Assembly (NCBI GenBank): GCA_900766895.1
Contig: CAAFXF010000017.1
Coordinates: forward strand, 1 to 60,292
Direction of reading: 5' to 3'
Length of the DNA stretch: 60,292 nucleotides
Source of the DNA: Clostridia bacterium
GTDB taxonomy: Bacteria > Bacillota > Clostridia > Oscillospirales > Acutalibacteraceae
In this document: positions 49,838 to 59,489 of the stretch, piece after piece
How positions within the stretch are numbered: position 1 is the stretch's first letter
Layout: each line of letters opens with the position of its first letter
Translations under genes and position numbers: made by a program
The notes under the pieces: generated by a model
Seen by the model: only the letters and a program-made list of their open reading frames with translations
Database searches by the model: none
Told to the model about the DNA's origin: nothing

Positions 49838-50851
49838 ATGAAAATCTTGGGTATAGAAAGCTCCTGTGATGAAACAGCCTGTGCTGTCGTTGAGGACGGA
49901 AGAAAAGTTTTATCAAATGTAATAGCAACCTCTATTGAGGAGCATAAGCTGTATGGCGGAGTAGTGCCGGAGATTGCATCTCGCCGTCATGCAGAAAGCA
50001 TCAGCGGTGTTGTTGAGGAGGCACTCGGGCAGGCAGAATGTACTATTAAAGATATTGATGCAATCGCAGTTACATACGCGCCGGGGCTTATCGGCTCGCT
50101 TTTGGTGGGTGTAAATTTTGCAAAGGGGCTTGCTGTTGCAACAGATACACCGCTTGTCCCGGTTCATCACTTAAGAGGTCATATTGCATCAAATTATATA
50201 TCAAGCGACATTGAGCCTCCGTTTTTGTGTCTTGTTGTAAGCGGAGGACACAGCCATATTGTTGCCGTAAAGTCATATACGGATTTTGAGGTAATAGGCA
50301 AAACCCGTGATGATGCGGCAGGGGAAGCACTTGACAAGGCGGGCAGAACAATGGGACTTGAATATCCCGGAGGTGTCAGCATTGATAAGCTTTCACCGAG
50401 CGGTGATGAAAACGCCTTTTCATTTCCAAAGCCAAAGGTTCACGATGCACCGTATGATTACTCGTTCAGCGGACTTAAAACCGCTGTAATTAATATAATT
50501 CACAACAGTAAACAAAAGGGTGAAAGCATTTGCATTGCCGACCTTGCGGCATCGTTTCAAAAATCGGTTGTGGATTGTCTGCTTGCAAATTTTGAGAGTG
50601 CAGCAGAAAATTTCGGTTATAATAAACTTGTAATTGCCGGTGGAGTGTCGGCAAACAGCAAGCTTCGTTCACAGGCAGAAAAAATGTGCAAAAGGCATGG
50701 TTGGAGCCTTTATTTGCCTAAGCTGAAGTATTGCGGTGATAATGCCGCAATGATAGCCTCTCAAGGATATTATGAGTATAAATCGGGCGTTAAGGCACAG
50801 GAAAATCTGAATGCATATGCAACTATGCCTCTTGACGATTTGCAATATTGA
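49838..50851 (+). CDS. tsaD: tRNA threonylcarbamoyladenosine synthesis protein TsaD
   Basis: Transfers threonylcarbamoyl to A37 of ANN-decoding tRNAs with TsaB and TsaE. 337 residues: ILGIESSCDETACAVVEDG, the metal-binding HHLRGH (His-x3-His), GGHSHIV and FSGLKTAV. Standard length. tsaB and tsaE are not in this window. Confidence 0.97.
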   Translation: MKILGIESSCDETACAVVEDGRKVLSNVIATSIEEHKLYGGVVPEIASRRHAESISGVVEEALGQAECTIKDIDAIAVTYAPGLIGSLLVGVNFAKGLAVATDTPLVPVHHLRGHIASNYISSDIEPPFLCLVVSGGHSHIVAVKSYTDFEVIGKTRDDAAGEALDKAGRTMGLEYPGGVSIDKLSPSGDENAFSFPKPKVHDAPYDYSFSGLKTAVINIIHNSKQKGESICIADLAASFQKSVVDCLLANFESAAENFGYNKLVIAGGVSANSKLRSQAEKMCKRHGWSLYLPKLKYCGDNAAMIASQGYYEYKSGVKAQENLNAYATMPLDDLQY

Positions 50852-50899
50852 CAAAAAGTTATCAATAGCAGTATCATTAATGTAACAAAATAATGAATT

Positions 50900-50941
50900 T
50901 TGACTTATACTATTGAAATTTTTTATGATAAAAAGTATAAT
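50900..50941 (+). promoter_or_regulatory. Promoter region of pckA
   Basis: TTGAAA (50913-50918) and TATAAT (50936-50941) with a 17-base spacer; also TTGACT (50900-50905) with TATGAT (50924-50929), spacer 18. A leader of about 90 bases follows, with a TCAGT/ACTGA hairpin and a GGCTAATAGGCC hairpin. Confidence 0.55.
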
Positions 50942-51029
50942 CATACTAATAAGTCAGTATGCCTTGTGCTAACTGATTTCGGCTAATAGGCCGATATTAC
51001 ATCGTATATTATATAAAGGAGAATATATT

Positions 51030-52811
51030 ATGGAATCAAATCTTACAAAGAATCCATCATTACTTGCTTGGCTTGATGAAAAAGTAGAGCTTTTGAAGCC
51101 ATCAAATATCGTATGGATTGACGGTTCAAAGGAGCAGATTGATGCTCTTAAGGCAGAGGCCGTAGAAACAGGCGAGATGATTAAGCTTAATGAAGAGCTT
51201 CTTCCGGATTGCTACCTTCACAGAACTGCAGAAAACGACGTTGCTCGTGTTGAGGATCGTACTCTTATCTGCACAACAAAGGAAGAGGATGCAGGTCCTA
51301 CAAATCACTGGATGGCTCCTGATAAGGCATATGATATGCTTTACAAAATTGCAGCAGGCTCTTACGAAGGCAGAACAATGTACATCATCCCGTATTCAAT
51401 GGGTCCTGTCGGTTCTCCTCTTGCAAAAATCGGTATCGAAATTACAGACTCTATCTACGTTGTTCTTAATATGAACATTATGACAAGAGTAGGCAAGAAG
51501 GTACTTGATGTTTTGGGCGACAGCAATGACTGGGTACGCGGTATGCACTGCAAGTGCAACGTAGATCCTGAAAACAGATGGATCGTTCAGTTCCCTGAGG
51601 ATAACACTATCATTTCAGTTAACTCTGCATACGGTGGAAACGTACTTCTCGGTAAGAAGTGCTTTGCTCTCCGTATTGCTTCATATCTCGGTAAGAACGA
51701 GGGCTGGCAGGCAGAGCATATGCTCATCCTCGGTCTTCAAAAGCCTGATGGCGACGTTAAGTACATCTGTGCTGCATTCCCATCAGCTTGCGGTAAGACA
51801 AACCTTGCAATGCTTATCCCACCTGAGGGATATCTTGCAAAGGGATACAGAGTATGGTGCGTTGGTGACGATATTTCATGGATTAAGAAGGGCGAAGACG
51901 GAAGACTTTATGCAATTAACCCTGAAAACGGCTTCTTCGGAGTTGCTCCGGGTACAAATATGAAGTCTAATCCAAATGCACTTAAGTCAACAATGCAGGG
52001 CACAATATTCACAAATGTTGCTCATAATCTTGACAACAACACAGTTTGGTGGGAAGGTCTTGACAAGAATCCTCCTGCAAACGCTATCGACTGGAAGGGC
52101 AATCCTTGGAACGGTCAAACCTCAACAGAAAAGGGTGCTCATCCAAACTCAAGATTTACTGCTCCTACTGCAAACTGCCCATGTCTTTCATCAGAATTTG
52201 ACAATCCAAACGGTGTGCCGATTTCTGCATTTGTATTCGGCGGTCGTCGTGAGAAGCTTACTCCGCTTGTATATCAGTCGAAGAGCTGGAACAACGGTGT
52301 ATTCGTAGGCTCAATTATGGGTTCAGAGACAACTGCTGCTGCAACAGGTGCTGTTGGCGTTGTTCGTCGTGACCCAATGGCTATGCTTCCGTTCTGCGGT
52401 TACAATATGGGTGATTATTGGAAGCACTGGATTGAAATCGGTAAGACCCTTGATGAAGACAAGGCTCCAAAGATTTTCAATGTTAACTGGTTCCGTAAGG
52501 ATGAGGACGGCAACTTCCTGTGGCCTGGATTCGGTGACAACCTTCGTGTTCTTGATTGGATTATCGATCGTTGCGAGGGCAAGGTTGACGCACAGGAAAC
52601 AGCTATCGGTTATCTTCCATACGCAAAGGATATTAACCTTGAAGGTCTTGATATGACAGAAGAAGAGCTTGACAACATTCTTGATGTTGACAAGGCTGCT
52701 TGGGAAGAAGAGCTTAAGGGCGTTGACGAGCTTTATGCTAAGTTTGGCGACAAGCTTCCTCAGGAGCTTGCTGACGAGCTTGCATCTGTAAAGGCTGCAC
52801 TTAAGGAATAA
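51030..52811 (+). CDS. pckG: Phosphoenolpyruvate carboxykinase (GTP)
   Basis: Interconverts oxaloacetate and PEP. 593 residues in the GTP-dependent family: CAAFPSACGKTNLAMLIPPE (P-loop/cysteine motif), IAYGGNVLLGKKCFALRIAS, FVFGGRREKLTPLVYQ and NWFRKDEDGNFLWPGFGDN. ATP-type PckA enzymes are shorter and have different motifs. In anaerobes PEPCK often runs in the carboxylating direction to feed succinate and propionate pathways. Single gene ending at a shared terminator. AAAGGAG upstream. Confidence 0.95.
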   Translation: MESNLTKNPSLLAWLDEKVELLKPSNIVWIDGSKEQIDALKAEAVETGEMIKLNEELLPDCYLHRTAENDVARVEDRTLICTTKEEDAGPTNHWMAPDKAYDMLYKIAAGSYEGRTMYIIPYSMGPVGSPLAKIGIEITDSIYVVLNMNIMTRVGKKVLDVLGDSNDWVRGMHCKCNVDPENRWIVQFPEDNTIISVNSAYGGNVLLGKKCFALRIASYLGKNEGWQAEHMLILGLQKPDGDVKYICAAFPSACGKTNLAMLIPPEGYLAKGYRVWCVGDDISWIKKGEDGRLYAINPENGFFGVAPGTNMKSNPNALKSTMQGTIFTNVAHNLDNNTVWWEGLDKNPPANAIDWKGNPWNGQTSTEKGAHPNSRFTAPTANCPCLSSEFDNPNGVPISAFVFGGRREKLTPLVYQSKSWNNGVFVGSIMGSETTAAATGAVGVVRRDPMAMLPFCGYNMGDYWKHWIEIGKTLDEDKAPKIFNVNWFRKDEDGNFLWPGFGDNLRVLDWIIDRCEGKVDAQETAIGYLPYAKDINLEGLDMTEEELDNILDVDKAAWEEELKGVDELYAKFGDKLPQELADELASVKAALKE

Positions 52812-52820
52812 TTTAATAAT

Positions 52821-52862
52821 AAAAAGTGAGGAGCTCAGGTATTGAGCACCTCACTTTTTGCT
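52821..52862. terminator. Bidirectional terminator between pckG and the glycosyltransferase
   Basis: AAAAAGTGAGG-A-GCTCA (52821-52836) pairs with TGAGC-A-CCTCACTTTTT (52843-52859): 16 pairs with one mismatch and A/T flanks on both sides. Confidence 0.93.
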
Positions 52863-52875
52863 TTTATATGATTTT

Positions 52876-53808
52876 TTATTTATCGTCCTTGTTTAGCATT
52901 CTTATTATGTTAAGATTTACCTCAAAGACCTGTCTGTGTTGCTTTCGAAGCACCGACAGCATAACGCCTGTAAAGAAGGTGGTAACCGAAATAATGCCAA
53001 AGGTGATTGCGGCAACAAAGGTTGGCATTTTTGGTACCATTCCCGTTTCGATATACTCTGAAAAAACGGGGACAAAGAAGCCGATTGCAAGCCCCATAAA
53101 TACCGCTGCTATTACAGAAAAGAATGACAGTGGCTTTGTATCTCTGAAAAGCATACCGATGGTTTTTAGAACCTTAAAGCCGTCGGAGTATGTATTAAGC
53201 TTGCTTTCGCTGCCTTCCTCTCGGTCTTGATATTCGATTGGTATTTCAACAATCTTAAAATTATTATCAAGTGCGAATATGGTCATTTCGGTTTCAATCT
53301 CAAATCCCTTGCAAAGCACGGGAAAGGATTTAACAAAATCCCTGCTGAATGCTCTGGCGCCGGTCATAACGTCATTTATGCTTGAGTGAAAAAGCATATT
53401 AATCATTTTTTGCACAAGTACATTTCCAAAATTGTGAAATCTACGCTTGTTCATTTCAAAATATGTAGAGCTTAGTCTGTCGCCGACCGCCATATCGGCT
53501 CTGCCCTCAAGCACCTCTTTTTCAAGGATAGGCCCGAATTTTGCAGGATATGTATTGTCACCGTCTGCCATAATGTAGCAATCGGCATCTATGTCTCTAA
53601 ACATAGAGCGTACAACGTTACCCTTGCCCTGACGTACCTCCCGTCTTACGATAGCACCTGCGTTTTTTGCAATGGTGTAAGTGTCGTCGGTAGAGTTGTT
53701 GTCGTACACATATATGTCTGCGTGTGGCATATTCTCCTGAAAATCCTTGATAACCTTTTCAATTGTAGCGGCTTCGTTGTAGCATGGAATCAAAACTGCT
53801 GTTTTCAT
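52876..53808 (-). CDS. Family 2 glycosyltransferase with two membrane helices
   Basis: 310 residues. N-terminal GT-A domain: TAVLIPCYNEAATIEKVIKD, DNNSTDDT, MADGDNTYP (DxD-like), and RGARAF-like TGARAFSRDFV; C-terminal membrane helices (about 235-260 and 265-290). This is the layout of polyprenyl-phosphate glucosyl/mannosyl transferases (GtrB/DPM1-like). The next gene upstream on the strand encodes a multi-span GT-C-like protein, a common pair in glycan or lipid modification. Sugar unknown. It converges on pckG. Confidence 0.88.
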   Translation of the reverse strand: MKTAVLIPCYNEAATIEKVIKDFQENMPHADIYVYDNNSTDDTYTIAKNAGAIVRREVRQGKGNVVRSMFRDIDADCYIMADGDNTYPAKFGPILEKEVLEGRADMAVGDRLSSTYFEMNKRRFHNFGNVLVQKMINMLFHSSINDVMTGARAFSRDFVKSFPVLCKGFEIETEMTIFALDNNFKIVEIPIEYQDREEGSESKLNTYSDGFKVLKTIGMLFRDTKPLSFFSVIAAVFMGLAIGFFVPVFSEYIETGMVPKMPTFVAAITFGIISVTTFFTGVMLSVLRKQHRQVFEVNLNIIRMLNKDDK

Positions 53809-53829
53809 ATTATTTATATTTCCTTTGTG

Positions 53830-55404
53830 TTATGCTGTTTTCTTGAATACTGCATAGTTTTTGTTCTTAAAAATTAATTCGTAATCCTTGTCGTTTTTAA
53901 GGTTTACGTATAAAGGCTTTTCGGAGCCTCTGCATATAAGTGCGTAGTTAAAACCGTATTTGTCAAATACCTTCTTGTAATTCTTTTCGCCCTTTGCAAC
54001 CTTGCTGTATTCTGTCAGATAATCAAATTCGTGATTTGCCTCCTCAACAAAGGAGTCTGCTCTCGGGTCAATGTATGTTGTGTATCCTTTGAATTCAAGA
54101 TAAGCACCTGCATTAAATCCGTTGAAAAGTATTAATTCATCAACGTTATTGCTGTCAATGTCCGATTGCATTGCATCTATTGCTTCGTCAAGGGCAACGA
54201 TGCTTTTTCCTCCGCCGTCATTTTTGATGAAATTTGATGCTTCGGAATATATGCTTTGACCTACAAGCCCGACAATAAATAACGAGAACACAGCAATCAA
54301 TGTAACCGTAATCGGTATAAGAAGCTTTGATTGCTTCTTCCCCTCGTTTTTCTTTTTGTCCTCTGCCACAAGCCTTTTGAATGTGCCGACAAAATCAACA
54401 TTGTCAATGTACGCAAGTAAGGTTGGTATTGCGCAGATAACAAAGTACGGAATGAGCTTTATGTAGGTAAACATCATCGCACAGGTGCCAACTGTGAGCA
54501 AAATGTAGCGAATAGTGGTTTTGCCTTTTTTGTAAAAAAGGTATGTACATAACACTATTGCTAACACTACGTAATCGGACATGGCATCTAACGAAAGCTT
54601 AAATGTAAGCGGGTGAAGCTCCATAATTGAGTCGTTAACCTTGTTTCCGATAGAGGTCGTAAACAGGAACGAAAGTCCTTTTATTCCGTATGGTGTAATC
54701 AGTCCTGCAACACCCATTACAATTGCTGTTACAATTAGAGGAAGAAGCTTGCAGCATGCAATAGACCTGCCCTTGATTTTCAGCGGAAGAGCATTTACAA
54801 AATACGGAAGAAGTATAATGAAAAGCATAGTCCACATAGAAGCGTGCAGGTTTACCTCAAGCACAGACAAAACAGGAAGTACGGCAAGGTGCCTGTATTT
54901 ACCGTCCTTAACAAATCTCTCAAGGCACAAAAGCTCAATAAGGATAATTGAGTATGTAAATATTTGTGGCCTTGTAACAAAAAACTGTGTCATCGAAACG
55001 CCTGCAACAAAGGTTGCAATGCTTGCCATGATAGGCTTGTTTGAGATTTGCAGGCAAAGCTTTTTCATCAACGCAAGAAAAACGCCGTACATTACCAGCA
55101 CAAGAAGCATGGGACCTATAAAGCCCATAAGGCTGTACAGCTTGTAGAATATGACATCTGCCGCCCATTGCTGAACAACAAGGTCCATAGTTTTGTGCAT
55201 TGTCAGGAAATCCTTGGTAGGAATACCGTTGTTGCAAATGTATTCACCCGTTTTAATAATCCAATATGTATCGTTGTCTATTCGCCATTTTGCCATTAAC
55301 AGCGACACAAACGGCAAAAAGCCGATTACAACGGTCATAATGTTTATGATCTTTTTTGACAATTCCTTTTCCTTTGCGGAAATAGCTGTTGATGTCGTTT
55401 CCAT
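53830..55404 (-). CDS. Multi-span membrane protein, GT-C-like glycosyltransferase candidate
   Basis: 524 residues with about ten membrane spans and a C-terminal soluble domain (about 400-524). The loop after the first span reads MAKWRIDNDTYWIIKTGEYI, with an Asp in the position expected for a GT-C catalytic residue. The family is not certain. It lies 21 bases upstream of the glycosyltransferase above, so the two probably act together: one charges a polyprenyl carrier, the other transfers the sugar outside. That role is inferred. Confidence 0.65.
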   Translation of the reverse strand: METTSTAISAKEKELSKKIINIMTVVIGFLPFVSLLMAKWRIDNDTYWIIKTGEYICNNGIPTKDFLTMHKTMDLVVQQWAADVIFYKLYSLMGFIGPMLLVLVMYGVFLALMKKLCLQISNKPIMASIATFVAGVSMTQFFVTRPQIFTYSIILIELLCLERFVKDGKYRHLAVLPVLSVLEVNLHASMWTMLFIILLPYFVNALPLKIKGRSIACCKLLPLIVTAIVMGVAGLITPYGIKGLSFLFTTSIGNKVNDSIMELHPLTFKLSLDAMSDYVVLAIVLCTYLFYKKGKTTIRYILLTVGTCAMMFTYIKLIPYFVICAIPTLLAYIDNVDFVGTFKRLVAEDKKKNEGKKQSKLLIPITVTLIAVFSLFIVGLVGQSIYSEASNFIKNDGGGKSIVALDEAIDAMQSDIDSNNVDELILFNGFNAGAYLEFKGYTTYIDPRADSFVEEANHEFDYLTEYSKVAKGEKNYKKVFDKYGFNYALICRGSEKPLYVNLKNDKDYELIFKNKNYAVFKKTA

Positions 55405-55504
55405 TTTTTCTCCTCAAAAAGTAATAGAATATATATTTATTATACACTTTATGAACTGTTAAATCAATACAAAGAATAATATAGCTATACATTAATATTT
55501 ATCC

Positions 55505-55533
55505 TTGCACATTCCCTGATAATTTGGTAAAAT
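55505..55533 (+). promoter_or_regulatory. Promoter of the transketolase genes
   Basis: TTGCAC (55505-55510) and TAAAAT (55528-55533) with a 17-base spacer. Confidence 0.55.
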
Positions 55534-55564
55534 AAAATGGATAATAAAACAAAGGAGTTTTTTT

Positions 55565-56404
55565 ATGGATTCATTATGTAAAAAAGAGCTTGAAATTTAT
55601 GCCACCAAAATCCGTATGGGCATAATTGAGGGCACTTATAATGCAAAGGCAGGACATCCGGGTGGCTCACTTTCAGCTGCAGATGCTTTTGCTTATCTTT
55701 ATGCAAAGGAAATGAAAGTTAATCCTTCAGAGCCAAAATGGGAAGACAGGGACAGACTTGTTCTTTCAAAGGGACATTGCGCACCGGGCTTGTATGCGGC
55801 ACTTGCATATAAGGGCTTCTTTCCTGTTGAGGATTTGAAAACACTTCGTCACATTGATTCATATCTTCAGGGACATCCTAATATGAATACTGTTCCCGGA
55901 ATTGATATGAGCACCGGCTCATTAGGTCAGGGCATTAGTGTTGCCGTAGGTATGGCAAAGGGTGCAAAGTATCTAAACAAGGACATTAATGTTTATGCTG
56001 TTTTGGGCGATGGCGAAATTGAGGAAGGTCAGGTTTGGGAGGCAATGATGTTTGCTAACCAATATAAGCTTGACAATCTCTGTGTTATAGTTGACTGCAA
56101 CGGCTTGCAAATTGACGGTCCATGCTCCGAGGTTATGTCGGCAGAGCCTGTTGATGAAAAAATCAAATCATTCGGCTTTGATGTTACTGTTATTGACGGT
56201 AACGATTTTGATGCTCTTGAGGGTGCGTTTGATGCATTCCATAAGTCAGATAAGCCTTTTGCAATTATTATGAAAACCGTAAAGGGCAAGGGCGTTTCGT
56301 ATATGGAAAACCAGGTTGGCTGGCACGGCAAGGCACCAAATGAGGAAGAATATAATATTGCAATGGCAGAGCTTGGTGCAAGGCTTGCAGAATTGGAGGC
56401 ATAA
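55565..56404 (+). CDS. Transketolase, N-terminal (TPP-binding) subunit
   Basis: 279 residues covering the first half of transketolase: GHPGGSLSAADAFAYLY, the TPP motif GDGEIEEGQVWEAMMFA and CNGLQIDG. Clostridia often encode transketolase as two chains. Works in the nonoxidative pentose phosphate pathway. The next gene starts 2 bases after the stop. AAAGGAG upstream. Confidence 0.96.
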   Translation: MDSLCKKELEIYATKIRMGIIEGTYNAKAGHPGGSLSAADAFAYLYAKEMKVNPSEPKWEDRDRLVLSKGHCAPGLYAALAYKGFFPVEDLKTLRHIDSYLQGHPNMNTVPGIDMSTGSLGQGISVAVGMAKGAKYLNKDINVYAVLGDGEIEEGQVWEAMMFANQYKLDNLCVIVDCNGLQIDGPCSEVMSAEPVDEKIKSFGFDVTVIDGNDFDALEGAFDAFHKSDKPFAIIMKTVKGKGVSYMENQVGWHGKAPNEEEYNIAMAELGARLAELEA

Positions 56405-56406
56405 GT

Positions 56407-57348
56407 ATGAGTGAAGTAAAATGTATAGCTACACGCGACAGCTACGGTAATGCTCTTAAGGAGCTTGCGGCAGGCGGCGCAGATAACCTTGTCGTTCTTG
56501 ATGCCGACCTTGCGGCTGCTACAAAAACAGGTATCTTCAAAAAAGAATATCCAAACAGACACTTTAACTGCGGTATTGCAGAGGCAAATATGATTTGTGC
56601 TGCAGCAGGTATGAGCACTATGGGACTTGTTCCGTTTGCATCATCATTTGCAATGTTTGCGGCAGGCAGAGCCTTTGAGCAGGTTCGTAATTCAATCGGC
56701 TACCCGCATCTTAATGTAAAAATCGGTGCAACTCACGCAGGTATTTCTGTCGGTGAGGACGGCGCCAGCCACCAGTGCTGTGAGGATTTTGCATTGATGC
56801 GTTCTATTCCGGGTATGGTTGTTATCTGTCCGGCGGACGATGTTGAGGCAAAGCAGGCCGTAAAGGCAGCATATGCTTATGAAGGTCCTGTATATTTAAG
56901 ATTCGGCAGACTTGCAGTTCCCGTTTTTCATAGTGATGATTATAAGTTTGAAATCGGCAAGGGCGAGGTTGTAAGGGAAGGTAAGGACGTTACAATCATT
57001 GCCAACGGTCTTATGGTTGCAGAGGCTATCGAGGCAGGCAAGACCCTTGCAGAAAACGGAATTGATGCAGAGATTATCAATATTGCAACAATTAAGCCTC
57101 TTGACGAGGAGCTTGTTATCGCTTCTGCAAAGAAAACCGGCAAGGTTGTTACGGTAGAAGAGCATAATGTTATCGGTGGATTGGGTGAAGCAGTTTGCTC
57201 CTGCCTTGCAGAAAATTGCCCTACTCCCGTAAAGCGTATCGGTGTAAATGATGAGTTCGGTCATTCAGGTCCTGCAAAGGATTTGCTTAAGCAGTTTGGC
57301 CTTTCGGCAGAGAATATTGTAAAGGTTACAACCGAATTCGTTAAATAA
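56407..57348 (+). CDS. Transketolase, C-terminal subunit
   Basis: 313 residues with the pyrimidine-binding and C-terminal domains: FNCGIAEANMICAAAGMSTM, VGEDGASHQCCEDFALMR, VEEHNVIGGLGEAV. Completes the split enzyme with the upstream gene; the pair may also resemble DXP synthase-like proteins, but the His/Asp substrate motif supports transketolase. Confidence 0.95.
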   Translation: MSEVKCIATRDSYGNALKELAAGGADNLVVLDADLAAATKTGIFKKEYPNRHFNCGIAEANMICAAAGMSTMGLVPFASSFAMFAAGRAFEQVRNSIGYPHLNVKIGATHAGISVGEDGASHQCCEDFALMRSIPGMVVICPADDVEAKQAVKAAYAYEGPVYLRFGRLAVPVFHSDDYKFEIGKGEVVREGKDVTIIANGLMVAEAIEAGKTLAENGIDAEIINIATIKPLDEELVIASAKKTGKVVTVEEHNVIGGLGEAVCSCLAENCPTPVKRIGVNDEFGHSGPAKDLLKQFGLSAENIVKVTTEFVK

Positions 57349-57360
57349 TTAACATTTTTG

Positions 57361-57389
57361 TTGATTTATTGGTTAATATACTGTATAAT
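57361..57389 (+). promoter_or_regulatory. Promoter of pgk-tpiA-gpmI
   Basis: TTGATT (57361-57366) and TATAAT (57384-57389) with a 17-base spacer, 36 bases before pgk. Confidence 0.7.
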
Positions 57390-57424
57390 ACTAATGTTAA
57401 AATTTTCATACAAGGAGAAAAAAT

Positions 57425-58624
57425 ATGGAAGCACTCAATAAAAAGACAATAGAAGATATTGATGTTAAGGGCAAAAGAGTTCTTGCTCGTTGCGACTTTA
57501 ACGTTCCTCTTATGGACGGTGAGATTACAAACGATAAAAGAATCGTTGCGGCATTGCCTACAATTAAGTATTTGATGGAGCAGGGCGCAAAGGTTATTCT
57601 TTGCTCACATCTCGGCAGACCAAAGGGAGAATACAAGCCTGAGTTCAGTCTTGCACCTGTTGCAAAGAAGCTTTCCGAATATCTCGGCACAGAGGTTAAG
57701 CTCGCAGAAGATCCTGAGGTAGTAGGCGAAAACGCAAAGAAGCTTTCCGCTGAGCTTAAGGACGGCGAGGTTATGCTTCTTGAAAACGTTAGATACAGAA
57801 AAGAAGAAACAAAGAACGAGGAGAATTTCTCTAAGGAGCTTGCGTCTTTGGCAGATGTATTTGTAAATGATGCATTCGGCACAGCGCACAGAGCACACTG
57901 CTCAACAACAGGCGTTGCTGCATATCTTCCTGCAGTTTGCGGATATCTTATCCAAAAGGAAATCAAGTTTATGGGCGGAGCTCTTGCTAATCCAAAGAGA
58001 CCTCTCGTTGCTATCCTCGGCGGTGCAAAGGTATCGGATAAAATCGGTGTTATTTCAAATTTGATTGATAAGTGTGACACTATCATTATCGGCGGTGGCA
58101 TGGCTTATACATTTATGAAGTACCTCGGTCATTCAATCGGTGATTCTCTTCTTGAGGCTGATTGGATTGAAAAGGCAGGTCAGATGATGGCTGATGCTAA
58201 GGAAAAGGGTGTAAACTTCCTTATTCCTGTTGACAACAAGGTTGGTAAGGAATACGATGCCAACACAGAAGCAATGGTAGTTAATTCAGACGAAATTCCT
58301 GACGGCTGGATGGGCCTTGATATCGGACCAAAGTCAATGGAGTTGTTTGTTGACGCAATCAAGGGTGCAGGCACAGTTATCTGGAATGGTCCTATGGGCG
58401 TTTCAGAGTGGGAGAACTTTGCAGCAGGCACAATAGCAGTTGCAAATGCAGTTGCAGAATCAGGTGCAGTTTCAATCATCGGCGGCGGTGATTCTGTTGC
58501 GGCTGTAACAAAGCTTGGCTTTGCAGATAAGATGAGCCATATTTCAACAGGCGGCGGTGCTTCACTTGAGTTCCTTGAGGGCAAGGAGCTTCCGGGTATC
58601 GCAGCACTTCAGGATAAAGATTAA
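57425..58624 (+). CDS. pgk: Phosphoglycerate kinase
   Basis: Produces ATP in glycolysis. 399 residues; VLARCDFNVPLMDGEITNDK, SHLGRPKGEY, GGAKVSDKIGVI, and STGGGASLEFLEGKELPG. AAGGAG upstream. Followed by tpiA after 24 bases. Confidence 0.98.
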   Translation: MEALNKKTIEDIDVKGKRVLARCDFNVPLMDGEITNDKRIVAALPTIKYLMEQGAKVILCSHLGRPKGEYKPEFSLAPVAKKLSEYLGTEVKLAEDPEVVGENAKKLSAELKDGEVMLLENVRYRKEETKNEENFSKELASLADVFVNDAFGTAHRAHCSTTGVAAYLPAVCGYLIQKEIKFMGGALANPKRPLVAILGGAKVSDKIGVISNLIDKCDTIIIGGGMAYTFMKYLGHSIGDSLLEADWIEKAGQMMADAKEKGVNFLIPVDNKVGKEYDANTEAMVVNSDEIPDGWMGLDIGPKSMELFVDAIKGAGTVIWNGPMGVSEWENFAAGTIAVANAVAESGAVSIIGGGDSVAAVTKLGFADKMSHISTGGGASLEFLEGKELPGIAALQDKD

Positions 58625-58648
58625 TTTTTACAAAAGAGGTATACAGTA

Positions 58649-59416
58649 ATGAATAAAGCAAAAAGAAAGGCCATTATTGCCGGCAACTGGAAAATGAATA
58701 ACACTCCTGCACAGACAACAGCTTTGATTAACGAAATGAAGCCGCTTGTTGCAGATGCAGATTGTGAGGTTGTACTTTGCGTACCGTTCGTGGATATTCC
58801 TGCGGCAGTTGAGGCTGCAAAGGGCTCAAACATCAAAATCGGTGCAGAGAATGTTCATTTTAAGGACAACGGCGCTTTCACAGGCGAGGTTTCTGCAGAT
58901 ATGCTCAACGAGCTTGGCGTTGAATATGTAGTAATCGGTCACAGCGAAAGAAGAACATATTTCGGCGAGACAGACCAAACAGTTAACCTTCGCACACTTA
59001 AGGCACTTGAAAAGGGCTTGAAGCCAATCGTTTGCGTTGGTGAAACATTGGAGCAAAGAGAGCTCGGCTATACAGAAACTCTTTTGAAATTCCAAACAAA
59101 GATGGCTCTTACAAATGTAACAGCAGATCAGCTTAAGAATGTTGTTATCGCATACGAGCCTGTATGGGCAATCGGTACAGGCGTTACAGCTACTGCAGAT
59201 CAGGCTGACGAGGGTAACGGCTTTGTACGTGCCGCTATCGCAGAGGCATACGGCGAGGATGCCGCACAGGGCGTTACAATTCAGTACGGTGGCTCAATGA
59301 ATGCAGGCAACGCAGACGAGCTCACATCAAAGGAAAATGTAGACGGCGGACTTATCGGCGGTGCATCACTCAAGGCAAACGATTTCTCTGTAATCGTAAA
59401 GGCAGCTTCAAAATAA
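58649..59416 (+). CDS. tpiA: Triosephosphate isomerase
   Basis: 255 residues; AGNWKMNNTPAQT (catalytic Lys), IGHSERRTYFGE (His), AYEPVWAIGTG (Glu) and IQYGGSMNAGNADEL. Glycolysis. Confidence 0.98.
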   Translation: MNKAKRKAIIAGNWKMNNTPAQTTALINEMKPLVADADCEVVLCVPFVDIPAAVEAAKGSNIKIGAENVHFKDNGAFTGEVSADMLNELGVEYVVIGHSERRTYFGETDQTVNLRTLKALEKGLKPIVCVGETLEQRELGYTETLLKFQTKMALTNVTADQLKNVVIAYEPVWAIGTGVTATADQADEGNGFVRAAIAEAYGEDAAQGVTIQYGGSMNAGNADELTSKENVDGGLIGGASLKANDFSVIVKAASK

Positions 59417-59423
59417 TAAAAGT

Positions 59424-59455
59424 AAAATGGGTGGGTTGTTACCTGCCCATTTTTA
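59424..59455 (+). terminator. Hairpin between tpiA and gpmI
   Basis: AAAATGGGTGGGT (59424-59436) pairs with ACCTGCCCATTTT (59441-59453; two G-T pairs), loop of 4. It could attenuate transcription between tpiA and gpmI, as only a short T run follows. Confidence 0.6.
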
Positions 59456-59489
59456 AGGATAAATGGATAATAAGAAGGAGACAGAAAGT

